A stretch of DNA of 58,835 nucleotides. Origin: Chloroherpetonaceae bacterium (GTDB lineage: Bacteria > Bacteroidota > Chlorobiia > Chlorobiales > Thermochlorobacteraceae). The notes under the pieces were generated by a model. It was not told where the DNA came from. It worked only from the letters and a program-made list of their open reading frames with translations, and made no database searches. The position numbers and the translations under genes were made by a program. Positions 1 through 9,991 of this stretch are shown piece after piece. Position 1 is the stretch's first letter, and every line of letters starts with the position of its first letter. The stretch spans positions 1 to 58,835 of the forward strand of contig JANWWM010000090.1 in the NCBI GenBank assembly GCA_025055975.1, given 5' to 3'.

Positions 1-2238
1 GCGCTTCAAGCGCTCGCGGAAGCGAAAAAAGACCTCGATGCCATTCCCGCTTCGCAAAGAGACGACGCCTTCATTTCCGTTCAAGCGCGAACCGACGAAC
101 TCTGCGCCGTGACGCATTGGACGTTGCGAGATTACGAAAACGCGCACGCCGCCATCGACCGAGCGATGCGGCGTTACGAAAGCGTCGCCAAAGAGCGCGA
201 GCGGTTCAACGCGCTCAACGCCAAAGCCGCTTTCTACGCCTCAACGGGCGAATACGCCAAAGCGATCGAGCTGATGCTGGAAGCGGAGAAATTCTTCGAA
301 AAAATCGGCGACCGCAAGAAACGCGCCATGCTTCTGCACAACATAAGCGGCATTTACTACGAAAGCGGGCAAGAGGACATTGGGTTGCAGACGATTTCAA
401 AGGCGATCGAAACGCTCGGCGAAGAGCAATCCCGACAAAGCATCGAAATGTTCAACGGGCGCGGGTTGATGCTGATGCGACAAGGACGCTACGACGAAGC
501 CGAAGCCGATTTCAAACGCGCGCTCGAATTGAGTCGGACGTATGAAAGCCTCGACGAGCAAGTCCGAGCCTTGTCGGGAATCGGAAGAGCCTATCTTGAA
601 CGGGAGCGATTTGACGAGGCGCTGAAAGTTTACCAAGAAGCGTTGAAACTTCGCGCGAGCGCCCGAAGCCGAAACGCCGAGCTCGACATCCTCAAAGGAA
701 TAGGCTACATCTACGAGCGAAGAGGAGAATGGCAAAGAGCCAAAGCGCATTACGAGAAAATGTTGTCGCTCGCCGAAGCGGATCGATCCGAATTGCATCG
801 AGCCGACGCATTTGCGGGATTGAGCCGCGTCGCCGAAGCCGAAGGCGACTACAAAGCCGCTCTGGAATTCCACAAAGCGTTTCATCGCCATTCGGAAACA
901 TTGGCGGAAAAGAAATCCGACGACCAATTTCAACGCTTCAAGGCGATGTTTTTGGCTGACCAAGCCAAAAAAGAGTCGGAAAGCCTCAAAGCGCTCAACG
1001 CGCAACTCTTCAAAGCGCACGACGCGCTCTCGCAAATCGTCTCCGAGCTCGAACTGCAAAAAGCCGACTTGGAACTTCAATACAGCCGCATCAAAGAACT
1101 GCTCTCGTCGCTTTCCGAAGGAATTTTGATCGAAGACGAAAACCGAAAGGCCCACTTCGTCAATCAAAGATTGCTCGATCTTTTCGGCATCAAAGGAACG
1201 CCCGACGATTTCATCGGCAAGAGCGCCGACCGCTTGCGCGCCTTCGTGCGACATCGCGTTCAAGAGAGCGACAAAACGCGCGCCTACTTCGAGCGATGCT
1301 TCTACGAGCGAAGAACCGAAAGAGGAAAAGAAGTCAAACAACTGAACGGAAAAATCTACGAGTTTTCTTTCGTGCCGCTTTTCAAGCAAGAACGCTATCG
1401 CGGCTCTTTGTGGATTTTTGAAGACGTCACGCTTCGCAAAAATCGAGAGCGCGAGCGCGAACTGACGATCGAAAAACTCAACGAAGCCAATCAAAAACTG
1501 CAAAAAGCCAATCGGCTCAAAGACGACTTGATTGCCATAGCCGTTCACGACCTCAAAAATCCGCTCAACGTCATCATCGGATTTTCGGAGTTGTTGTTGG
1601 CGCAAAGCCAATCGGAATCAGATCGCGCGCATTTGGAAAGCATAAAACGCGCCGCAACGCGAATGCTCGCGCTCGTTCAAGATTTGCTCAACTCCGCCAA
1701 AGCCGAAAAGGAAGAAACGCTGAATCTTGCGCCCACGAGTCTCAACCAAATCGCGCGCTACGTGGTTGCCAACCAAGAAGTGTTGGCGAAAGCCAAACGC
1801 ATCGAACTCCGCCTGCAAGAAAACGCCGAATGCAAAATCAACGCCGAACCCAACAAGCTTTATGAAGCGCTCGAAAACCTCGTCAGCAACGCCATCAAGT
1901 ATTCGCCCGAAGGGAAAACCGTTTTCGTGAGCGTGGAGAAGTTGAGCGTCGAGCGCAGTCGAATGCGCCGAAAGAGCGATCTTGAGCGCGCCAAAGCGGG
2001 AGTCGCTCGCGTCGTCGTCAAAGACGAAGGGCAAGGCTTGACGAATGAAGATATGGAGAAACTCTTTCAGCCGTTCCAAAAACTTTCCGCAAAGCCGACG
2101 GCAAACGAGCACTCGACGGGGCTTGGGCTTTACATCGTGAAAAATCTCGTCGAGAAGCATCACGGCAGAGTTTGGGCGGAGTCGGAAGGCAAAGGCAAAG
2201 GCGCGACGTTTTTCTTGGAATTCCCCGCGATTGAATGA
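1..2238 (+). CDS. TPR-PAS sensor histidine kinase (5' partial)
   Basis: The reading frame is open from the first base, so the true start lies upstream of the window. The visible 745 residues begin with a long array of tetratricopeptide repeats (roughly residues 20-300). A short coiled coil follows, then a PAS-like domain (about 360-480). The C-terminus is a histidine kinase core with an H-box AVHDLKNPL near residue 515, an N-box NLVSNAIKYS and a G-box GLGLYIV. No transmembrane segment is visible, so this part looks cytoplasmic. The TPRs probably sense a protein partner, which is inference. The last codon overlaps the cobS start in an ATGA. No response regulator lies nearby. Confidence 0.9.
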   Translation, partial: ALQALAEAKKDLDAIPASQRDDAFISVQARTDELCAVTHWTLRDYENAHAAIDRAMRRYESVAKERERFNALNAKAAFYASTGEYAKAIELMLEAEKFFEKIGDRKKRAMLLHNISGIYYESGQEDIGLQTISKAIETLGEEQSRQSIEMFNGRGLMLMRQGRYDEAEADFKRALELSRTYESLDEQVRALSGIGRAYLERERFDEALKVYQEALKLRASARSRNAELDILKGIGYIYERRGEWQRAKAHYEKMLSLAEADRSELHRADAFAGLSRVAEAEGDYKAALEFHKAFHRHSETLAEKKSDDQFQRFKAMFLADQAKKESESLKALNAQLFKAHDALSQIVSELELQKADLELQYSRIKELLSSLSEGILIEDENRKAHFVNQRLLDLFGIKGTPDDFIGKSADRLRAFVRHRVQESDKTRAYFERCFYERRTERGKEVKQLNGKIYEFSFVPLFKQERYRGSLWIFEDVTLRKNRERERELTIEKLNEANQKLQKANRLKDDLIAIAVHDLKNPLNVIIGFSELLLAQSQSESDRAHLESIKRAATRMLALVQDLLNSAKAEKEETLNLAPTSLNQIARYVVANQEVLAKAKRIELRLQENAECKINAEPNKLYEALENLVSNAIKYSPEGKTVFVSVEKLSVERSRMRRKSDLERAKAGVARVVVKDEGQGLTNEDMEKLFQPFQKLSAKPTANEHSTGLGLYIVKNLVEKHHGRVWAESEGKGKGATFFLEFPAIE

Positions 2239-3005
2239 AGCGAGAACTCAACGTGTTTCTTTGCGCCGTGACGTTTCTGACGCGCTTGCCCGTCTCGCGC
2301 TTCGTGCAGCACGACCCCGAACATCTCTCCAAATCGTCGCTCTATTTTCCGCTCGTTGGTTTTCTTGTGGGCGCGACGGGCGCGTTTGCGTTCTGGCTCG
2401 CCTCGCTGAAATGTTCGCCGACGATCGCCGTCTTGCTCTCGATAGCGACGACGATTTTGCTCACGGGAGCGTTTCACGAAGACGGGCTTGCCGATTCCGC
2501 CGATGGGTTCGGAGGCGGCTACTCCAAAGAGCGCGTTTTGGAGATTATGAAAGATAGCCGCATCGGAACGTTCGGCGCTGTCGCCCTGTGGCTGTTTCTC
2601 TCGGCGAAACTGTTGACGCTCTCGGAAATCGCCGCGCAAAGCCCTCGTGAAGCGATGTTGGCGATGATGTCGGCGCATTTGCTCGGACGCTATTCGAGCC
2701 TGCCGCTCATCTTCGCGCTCAATTACGCTCGCGCGCAAGAGACGAGTTCAAAGCCTTTCGCGGAGAAAATCTCGGCGGCGCGCCTTGCGCTCGCAAGCCT
2801 GTATGTCGCGCTCTTGTGCGTTCTCTTGTTGGAGCGAAGAGCGATCGTCGCAATCGGCGCGACGCTGTTCGTCGCATGGATGTCGGGCAAATTCTTCGAG
2901 CGAAGAATCGGCGGAATCACGGGCGACGCGCTTGGGGCGGCAAATCAACTTTCGGAACTTGCCGTCTACGGCGCGCTTTATGCGCTTGAACGCCCAGAGC
3001 CATAA
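2235..3005 (+). CDS. cobS: Adenosylcobinamide-GDP ribazoletransferase CobS
   Basis: This polytopic membrane enzyme joins adenosylcobinamide-GDP to alpha-ribazole (phosphate) in the last steps of cobalamin assembly. The family hallmark GAFHEDGLADSADGFGGG is present at residues 78-95. Its acidic residues are conserved and are thought to bind metal. Several hydrophobic helices follow, and the 256-residue length is normal. The start overlaps the preceding kinase stop (ATGA), so the two are probably co-translated. No other cob gene is in the window. B12 matters here because green bacteria use B12-dependent radical SAM enzymes in bacteriochlorophyll synthesis, and one such candidate lies at 48653. 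Confidence 0.93.
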   Translation: MKRELNVFLCAVTFLTRLPVSRFVQHDPEHLSKSSLYFPLVGFLVGATGAFAFWLASLKCSPTIAVLLSIATTILLTGAFHEDGLADSADGFGGGYSKERVLEIMKDSRIGTFGAVALWLFLSAKLLTLSEIAAQSPREAMLAMMSAHLLGRYSSLPLIFALNYARAQETSSKPFAEKISAARLALASLYVALLCVLLLERRAIVAIGATLFVAWMSGKFFERRIGGITGDALGAANQLSELAVYGALYALERPEP

Positions 3006-3062
3006 CCGTTCATTTCGGCGAAGCGCAAAAAATCTTACGTTTTCGCTCACGACGAACAAACT

Positions 3063-4478
3063 ATGAGCGTTTTTTCTCTCGTTCTCAAAAACATCGCGCA
3101 ACGCAAGTTTTCGGTCTTTCTGACGTCGCTATCCGTCGCGCTTGGCGTGGCGCTCATCGCCGCAACGCTCGACATCAAGCGCCAAGTGGAAGAAAAGTTC
3201 AGTCAAACGAGCGTCGGTTACGAACTCATCGTCGGCGCGAAAGGCTCGCCGCTTCAACTCGTCTTGAACGCGGTCTACCACATCGGCAATCCGACAGGCA
3301 ATCTGCCTTACGGCGTCTACGAAATGTATCGCAAGAACCCTCTCGTGAGCTACGCCATTCCGATGGGACTTGGAGACAATTACAAGGGCTATCGAATCGT
3401 TGGCGCGACGACGGAACTCTTCACGAAATTCAACTACGCCAAAGACAAACGCTACGAACTTGACGAGGGGCGATTGTTCCGAGACGACGAACTCTACGCC
3501 GCCGTCATCGGAAACGACGTCGCCGAAAAAACGGGCTTGAAACTCGGCGACAAGTTCGTCGCAACGCACGGGCTTCAAGAAGCGAGCGGCGACGTGGGCA
3601 AGCGACACGAAGGCGACCAATTCACCGTCGTCGGAATCCTCAAAAAAACGGGCGCGCCAAGCGACAAAGCCATCTACGCTTCGCTGCCGACCGTTTGGGC
3701 GATTCACGACGAAGAGCGCGAGGGCGACTACGAAGAAACGCGCAGACAAGCCGTCGAGCGCGCCTACGGCAAGCCCGAAAACGACGCGATTCAACTTTCC
3801 GTCAAAGAGCGCGACCACGAGCGTCACGCGCATCAACATTCTCACGACGCGCCGAGCGCGGAAAGCGATGAACGCGCCGAACATCATCACGACGAGCCAA
3901 AAGCCGCGCCGACCCAAGGCGACGTCACGGTGATTTTGCTCAAAGCCAAAGCGCCAATTTTCGCGCTGCAACTCTACGACAAAATCAACCGCGAGCCTTA
4001 CGCGCAAGCCGCCTTCGCCGTCAATGAAATCAAAAATCTGTTCGACATCGTGGGCAACGTGGATTGGGCGTTTTTGCTCATCACCGCGCTCGTCGTGGTC
4101 GTCGCGCTGATTGGCGTGATGGTCGCGCTCTACAACTCGTTGGCGGAGCGGCGCAGAGAGATCGCCATTTTGCGCTCGCTTGGGGCGCATCGTTCCAAAA
4201 TTTTCGGCATCATCGCGCTGGAAGCCGCGCTCACGTCGCTGTTTGGCGCGTTGCTGGGTCTCGTTTTGAGCAAAGCGCTCGCGCTTGCGCTGAAAGGATT
4301 CGTTTTGGAAAAGACGGGCGTTGAAATTTCGGTCTCGCTCGTAACGCTCGTTGGGGGCGCGCCCGTCGAAATCGTCTTGCCCATCGCAGTTACGCTCGTG
4401 GGCGCGCTGGCGGGCGCGATTCCCGCCGTCGAAGCCTATCGCACCGACGTCGCCCGAAACCTCAGCCCGATGAGTTAG
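3063..4478 (+). CDS. MacB/FtsX-type ABC transporter permease with His-rich loop
   Basis: The 471-residue protein has the layout of MacB/LolE-type permeases. There is one N-terminal membrane helix (about 15-35), a large periplasmic domain, and three C-terminal helices in the FtsX domain (about 335-465), including the typical segment AERRREIAILRSLGA. An unusual insert near residues 253-279 is rich in His, Asp and Glu (HAHQHSHD and EHHHDEP). This suggests metal binding in the periplasmic domain. No ATPase gene is adjacent, so the partner must be encoded elsewhere. The substrate is unknown. Confidence 0.85.
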   Translation: MSVFSLVLKNIAQRKFSVFLTSLSVALGVALIAATLDIKRQVEEKFSQTSVGYELIVGAKGSPLQLVLNAVYHIGNPTGNLPYGVYEMYRKNPLVSYAIPMGLGDNYKGYRIVGATTELFTKFNYAKDKRYELDEGRLFRDDELYAAVIGNDVAEKTGLKLGDKFVATHGLQEASGDVGKRHEGDQFTVVGILKKTGAPSDKAIYASLPTVWAIHDEEREGDYEETRRQAVERAYGKPENDAIQLSVKERDHERHAHQHSHDAPSAESDERAEHHHDEPKAAPTQGDVTVILLKAKAPIFALQLYDKINREPYAQAAFAVNEIKNLFDIVGNVDWAFLLITALVVVVALIGVMVALYNSLAERRREIAILRSLGAHRSKIFGIIALEAALTSLFGALLGLVLSKALALALKGFVLEKTGVEISVSLVTLVGGAPVEIVLPIAVTLVGALAGAIPAVEAYRTDVARNLSPMS

Positions 4479-4490
4479 ACGGGCGATGTT

Positions 4491-4521
4491 TTGCGATTGA
4501 AAGCGAGCGTTTTATATTCGC
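4491..4521 (+). promoter_or_regulatory. Putative promoter of efp (TTG-N20-TATATTCG)
   Basis: TTG at 4491-4493 is followed after 20 bases by TATATTCG at 4514-4521, 60 bases before the efp start. The arrangement matches the Bacteroidetes -33/-7 promoter form (TTG, then TAnnTTTG). The same box recurs before many genes in this window. The call rests on the pattern only. Confidence 0.5.
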
Positions 4522-4580
4522 GCTCTCTTTTTTGACTCGCGCAAATTCAAAACTTTCAACTGCGATTCGTTCAACGAACC

Positions 4581-5150
4581 ATGGCAACCACTAGCGATTT
4601 GGCAAAAGGGGTCATCGTGCGTTTCAACGGCGAATTGCACGTGTGCGAGGAAGTCATGCATCGCACGCCTGGCAATCTTCGCGCGTTCTATCAAGTCAAA
4701 ATGCGCAGTCTTCGAAACGGGCGCATCGTCGAGAATCGCTTTCGCTCTGGCGAAGAGGTCGATATCGTCGAAACGGAGCGCAAATCCTTCCAATACCTCT
4801 ACCGCGATGGCGACGACTTCGTGTTGATGGACAATCAAACCTACGAGCAAACGAACGTGCCAATCTCGGCTTTCGGCGAGCAAGCCAAGTTTCTCAAAGA
4901 AGGAATGACGGTCGAGGTCGTCTATGCCACTGATGGCTCGATCGTTCAAGCCGAAGCGCCCACATTCGTCGAACTGCAAGTCGCCGACACGAGTCCGTCG
5001 ACCAAAGACGATCGCGCCACGGCCAGCACCAAACCCGCGACGCTCGAAACGGGCGCGGTCGTTCAAGTGCCGATGTTCGTCTTGACGGGCGACATCGTCC
5101 GCGTCGACACGCGCACGGGCGAATACATTGACCGCGTCAACAAAAAATAA
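4581..5150 (+). CDS. efp: Translation elongation factor P
   Basis: EF-P binds between the ribosomal P and E sites and relieves stalling at polyproline stretches. The 189-residue protein has the usual three beta-barrel domains and the C-terminal signature GDIVRVDTRTGEYIDRV. The tip of the domain I loop reads TPGNLRAF. The position that carries the modified Lys (EpmA type) or Arg (EarP type) in other families is therefore Asn32, with Arg34 two residues on. The gene has its own promoter-like box upstream and a hairpin terminator downstream. Confidence 0.95.
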   Translation: MATTSDLAKGVIVRFNGELHVCEEVMHRTPGNLRAFYQVKMRSLRNGRIVENRFRSGEEVDIVETERKSFQYLYRDGDDFVLMDNQTYEQTNVPISAFGEQAKFLKEGMTVEVVYATDGSIVQAEAPTFVELQVADTSPSTKDDRATASTKPATLETGAVVQVPMFVLTGDIVRVDTRTGEYIDRVNKK

Positions 5151-5171
5151 CTCGACCTTGTCCGTCCCAAA

Positions 5172-5204
5172 ACCTGAAAGTTTCGCCAACGCTTTCAGGT
5201 TTTA
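5172..5204 (+). terminator. Rho-independent terminator after efp
   Basis: A perfect 9-bp stem (ACCTGAAAG at 5172-5180 pairing with CTTTCAGGT at 5192-5200) is followed directly by T-rich sequence. The T-rich tail runs into a TATATTTTG box (about 5203-5211) that could serve as the accB promoter. Confidence 0.75.
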
Positions 5205-5252
5205 TATTTTGCGACAAGTTTTCTCAATCGAAAAAACTTTTTGGGAGGCGAG

Positions 5253-5753
5253 ATGAATCTCGACGACATTCAACGCTTAATCAAGATGGTCGATGAGTCG
5301 GGCTTGGACGAAATGACCATTGAAGAAGGCGAGTTCAAGCTCACTTTGAGAAAGACGGCGGAGCATGCCACGTCGGCGAGCGCGATGCCGATAATGATGC
5401 CGCCGCCATACTTGGCGCCCGCGCTGCCCGCCGCGCCGCAAGCGACCGCCGCGCCCGCTCCCGCAAAGCCCGCCGAGCCTTCCGCGCCTGCGCCCGCTCC
5501 CGCCGAACCCGCGAAGAAATACAAAGAAATTCGCTCGCCAATGGTGGGCACGTTCTATCGCGCGCCCGCGCCCGACGCCAACCCCTACGTGCAAGTCGGC
5601 GACACCATCACCAAAGGCAAAGTGCTCTGCATCATCGAGGCGATGAAACTGATGAACGAAATCGAAAGCGATGTCGACGGCAAAATCGTCAAAATCCTCG
5701 TCGAAAACGGCAAGCCCGTCGAGTTCGACCAAGTGCTCTTTTTAGTCGAGTAA
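5253..5753 (+). CDS. accB: Acetyl-CoA carboxylase biotin carboxyl carrier protein
   Basis: AccB carries the biotin that shuttles CO2 from AccC to the carboxyltransferase in the first step of fatty-acid synthesis. The N-terminal domain leads into an Ala/Pro-rich flexible linker (about 45-90). The C-terminal biotinyl domain follows, with the attachment site EAMKLMNE. I place the start at the ATG at 5253 and not at the in-frame TTG at 5241. GGGAGG at 5243-5248 is a good ribosome binding site for the ATG. accC follows 35 bases downstream. Confidence 0.95.
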   Translation: MNLDDIQRLIKMVDESGLDEMTIEEGEFKLTLRKTAEHATSASAMPIMMPPPYLAPALPAAPQATAAPAPAKPAEPSAPAPAPAEPAKKYKEIRSPMVGTFYRAPAPDANPYVQVGDTITKGKVLCIIEAMKLMNEIESDVDGKIVKILVENGKPVEFDQVLFLVE

Positions 5754-5788
5754 TCGCCTCGCCTCGCAACGCAAACGCATCAGGGCAG

Positions 5789-7135
<1,347 letters not shown>

Positions 7136-7160
7136 ACTCCGAATCGCATGCCGTCTCGCC

Positions 7161-7275
7161 GTCATTCCGAGCGCAAGCGAGGAATCCGCAAGCGATTGCG
7201 AATGGCGGATTTCGGATTGCGAATTGAGCGTCCGCGATTCTCGCTCAAATGGATTCTTCGCTTCGTTCAGAATGA
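7161..7275. repeat. Inverted-repeat element, copy 1
   Basis: The left arm (about 7161-7187, GTCATTCCGAGCGCAAGCGA and on) is an imperfect inverted match to the right arm (about 7250-7275). Related elements lie at 16219-16285 and 38541-38610. All three sit just after a stop codon, in gaps without genes. They could act as 3' mRNA structures or be remnants of a small mobile repeat. Confidence 0.6.
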
Positions 7276-7317
7276 AATCCTTGCGGCGCGCGTCCCGTCA
7301 GTCGCTCCGCCTCGCGC

Positions 7318-7800
7318 TCAAATCGTCTTTTCCAAAACGAGTTCGTCGCGCAACGGAATGCCGTATTCGCCCGCGAGCGAAAGCGCGGGGTTCTGCTTGC
7401 GCGCCGCTTCCATCGCGTTCACGTTCAGAGCCGAAAGACGAAAGCCGCGTTTTTGCAAGAATCGAAGCGCGTTGAGATTGTCGTTCCCAACGGCGCATTT
7501 GATTTTCTTGCACCCTTTCGCTTTGGCGACTTCCTCGAGACGATTCAACAGCGCTTCTCCGATGCCAATGCGCTTGCGAAGCGAATGTAGACTGACGATT
7601 TCGCATGCGTCGGGAAGGAAATGATAGACGAGCAACCCGACAGGCTCGTCTTCATACTCGGCGATGAAGGCGGGCAAAAGGCTCGCGTCTATCAGATCGC
7701 CGTGGAGGGGGATGCGCGAATCGTTCCAATGTCGTTTGAGAAATTCAACCGTCCACTCTTGGTCGGCTGAAGTTTTGGGACGAAGGCGTATCTCGCTCAT
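7318..7800 (-). CDS. GNAT family N-acetyltransferase
   Basis: The start chosen is MSEIRLRPKT at 7800, because the 24 residues upstream in frame do not resemble the family. The roughly 160-residue protein has the GNAT layout. A segment near the middle (SLHSLRKRIGIGEALL) corresponds to the acetyl-CoA-binding motif A (R/Q-x-x-G-x-G/A). It is followed by an NDNLNALRFLQKRGF segment typical of motif B. The acceptor substrate cannot be told from sequence. It is transcribed leftward toward accC, with the inverted-repeat element between them. Confidence 0.8.
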   Translation of the reverse strand: MSEIRLRPKTSADQEWTVEFLKRHWNDSRIPLHGDLIDASLLPAFIAEYEDEPVGLLVYHFLPDACEIVSLHSLRKRIGIGEALLNRLEEVAKAKGCKKIKCAVGNDNLNALRFLQKRGFRLSALNVNAMEAARKQNPALSLAGEYGIPLRDELVLEKTI

Positions 7801-8082
7801 ACCCCAGCGGTGAAATGCGTTTAGCGATGCGTTTTTTGAAAAACTTGCGAATGTAAAAAAAGTTGCGAACATTGGTTAGAGGCGTCTTGCGCTCAAAGTC
7901 GCGCGGTCGTCTCGCAACGGCGAATCGCCTTTGAACCGCGAAAGGTCTGAAAAGAGGTCTCGCAAAGCGCTTTCGCGGAAAAATGTCGCGGCGCGGGTTT
8001 TGAACCAACGCATATGACGCGCTCAACGCCTCCAAAAGACGCTCGTTGAAGCGCGAGATGGAAAACGCATGGGTTGCCTTGT

Positions 8083-9714
8083 TCATCGGCAAACGGTTGC
8101 CGATTTTCCGCGCCTTGCGACGACGAGACCCGTCAGAAATCCCGCAAGCGAGACGAACAAACATCCCTTCGGAAACCAATCCACATGCCCCACGTAGAAA
8201 CTCTCGTCGTCGTAAAGTTCGAGTTCTTGAACCGAATGCGTTTCTTTCCACCACTCGACTTCGCCGTAGGCTCTGCCGTAGCGGTCAATGAAAAGCGAAA
8301 CGCCCGTGTTCGCGCATCGCGCCATCGAGCGCCGCGTCTCGATGCAACGCAACTTCGCAAACGCCGCGTGCTGATATGGACCGTAGGACTTTGAAAACCA
8401 ACCATCGTTGGTGATGACGGTGAGCATTGTCGCGCCGCGCCTGACGAACTCCGCCGCAAACGCGGGATAAATCGACTCGTAGCAAATCAACGCCGTCGCT
8501 TCAACGCGCTGGTTGGATTTCGTCAAGAAGGAAAAATTCAGCGTGTCTTTGCCCCTGCCCCAGCTCGAAATGCCCGCCACGGAAAAAGTCGCCGACGAAA
8601 GAAAAGGCAGATATTCCATATACGGCACGCGCTCGGCGAAAGGCACAAGCTTCATTTTGCGATAAACCTGAGCGTTGCCGTTTGAATCCAAGAGCATTGC
8701 GGCGTTGAAGGTGTCGTAGTATCGTTGCGCGTAGCGGTCGTATTTCGCGCCCGCTTGCCGTTGCGCGCTATCGGCGTAATAGACCGCGTCGGAAAAGCCC
8801 GATAGCAACGGCGCGCGCCAACGTCCGACGCTTGCAACCAAACGCTCCCACGCTTCCGAGCCACGTTGAAGCAAAATGAAATACGGAATCGCCGTTTCGG
8901 GCCAAATCGCCAAATCCGCGCCCTCGCGCATCGCCGAATCGGTTGCGACGACGTGCTTCTCCAACACCATTCGCCGATTCGAGTTTTCCCACTTCGCAAA
9001 CGGATCGATGTTCGGCTGAACGATGGCGACTTTGATTTTGCCAACGGGGTCGGGCTTGGGCGAAAGAAAAACCGCCGTCGAATACGTCAGCGGCAACGCC
9101 AAAAGAATCGCAAGCGCCATGGCGTAGCGACGAAGAATCTTCGCGCGAATTTCAGCGTCGCGCCTCTCGCCCCATTCCTCGATGAGTTTGACGACGAGAA
9201 CGTTGAACAGAACGATCCAAAAACTTATCGCCCAAACGCCAAACAAATCGACGAACTGAACGAGCCACCACGCATTCGAGTGCGAGTTGCCGAGCGTAAT
9301 CCAACCAAACGAGAGTTCCAAATCCAAGTAAATCCATTCCCACGCCGTCCAAATGAACGGAAAGAGCCACAAGGCGCGATTCCAACCCAACGCCTTTCGC
9401 GCAAAAAAGAACGCGACGAAGGGAATCGTCATGAAGAACGTTTGCGCGAAATACATCAAAACGCCGCCCAAGAACGTCGAGAGCGCGACCCACCAAACCG
9501 AAACGAGCGTGAAGCAAAGCATGGAGAGATACGCCGCCCGAAAATGCGCGCCGAACGTCTCTCGCGTTTTCAGATGCAGAAGAATCGGAACGAAGCCGAC
9601 CCATGCGAGAAACGGGGCTTGAAAGAAGGGATACATCACGAAGGAAACGCCAAGCAAAACGCCGCCCAAAAGCGACGCGCGAGAAGAAGAAAGAGCCTGA
9701 ATGAGCGCGTTCAT
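8083..9714 (-). CDS. lnt: Apolipoprotein N-acyltransferase
   Basis: Lnt adds the third acyl chain to the N-terminal Cys of lipoproteins in the inner membrane. The 543-residue protein has an N-terminal block of about six hydrophobic helices (1-220) and then a nitrilase-like domain. The expected Glu-Lys-Cys triad is visible in IWPETAIP, KMKLVPFAERVPY and ICYESIYP. Many lipoproteins in this window would be its clients. It is divergent from fmoA, with 277 bases between them. Confidence 0.95.
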   Translation of the reverse strand: MNALIQALSSSRASLLGGVLLGVSFVMYPFFQAPFLAWVGFVPILLHLKTRETFGAHFRAAYLSMLCFTLVSVWWVALSTFLGGVLMYFAQTFFMTIPFVAFFFARKALGWNRALWLFPFIWTAWEWIYLDLELSFGWITLGNSHSNAWWLVQFVDLFGVWAISFWIVLFNVLVVKLIEEWGERRDAEIRAKILRRYAMALAILLALPLTYSTAVFLSPKPDPVGKIKVAIVQPNIDPFAKWENSNRRMVLEKHVVATDSAMREGADLAIWPETAIPYFILLQRGSEAWERLVASVGRWRAPLLSGFSDAVYYADSAQRQAGAKYDRYAQRYYDTFNAAMLLDSNGNAQVYRKMKLVPFAERVPYMEYLPFLSSATFSVAGISSWGRGKDTLNFSFLTKSNQRVEATALICYESIYPAFAAEFVRRGATMLTVITNDGWFSKSYGPYQHAAFAKLRCIETRRSMARCANTGVSLFIDRYGRAYGEVEWWKETHSVQELELYDDESFYVGHVDWFPKGCLFVSLAGFLTGLVVARRGKSATVCR

Positions 9715-9867
9715 TTGAAAGACGAAGCGTGATGATGCGGCGCGCGGCTCTCGCCAACCTGAAAGGAGAAGAAGGGCTTAACCGAAGCGACGTTCTTCAT
9801 GGCTTGGGCTTTGCTTGGCGAAACGACTATTTCGTCTCTTGCCTAAGGCGAAATTACGAAAAAGACC

Positions 9868-9901
9868 TTGATGAAAGCGTTGCGGACGTGTTAAGTTTTC
9901 G
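9868..9901 (+). promoter_or_regulatory. Candidate fmoA promoter
   Basis: TTG at 9868-9870 and TAAGTTTTCG at 9892-9901, separated by 21 bases, resemble the TTG/TAnnTTTG promoter seen elsewhere in this window, with one extra T. It would give a leader of roughly 80-90 bases before fmoA. An AGGAG ribosome binding site precedes the ATG. The rest of the 9715-9991 gap shows nothing I can name. Confidence 0.35.
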
Positions 9902-9991
9902 GCGAAAAGAAACGCTGAGCAGCGTCGGAGCGTAGTCGGCTGGCAAGCGTAACAAAGTTTTCGTCAATCCAGCAAACAGGAGAATAACATT

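Noticed and set aside
397-1611. Leftward open frame of 404 codons opposite the sensor kinase gene
   Set aside because: It is antisense to a clear TPR-kinase gene, and its composition (Phe- and Val-rich) is that of a shadow frame.
7745-8254. Leftward ORF of 169 codons between lnt and the GNAT gene
   Set aside because: It overlaps the lnt 3' end and the GNAT start region, is Arg-rich, and shows no domain. The 7801-8082 gap appears empty.
9729-9935. 68-codon rightward ORF between lnt and fmoA
   Set aside because: It has no ribosome binding site and no recognisable similarity. It covers the likely fmoA promoter region, so a regulatory gap is the simpler reading.
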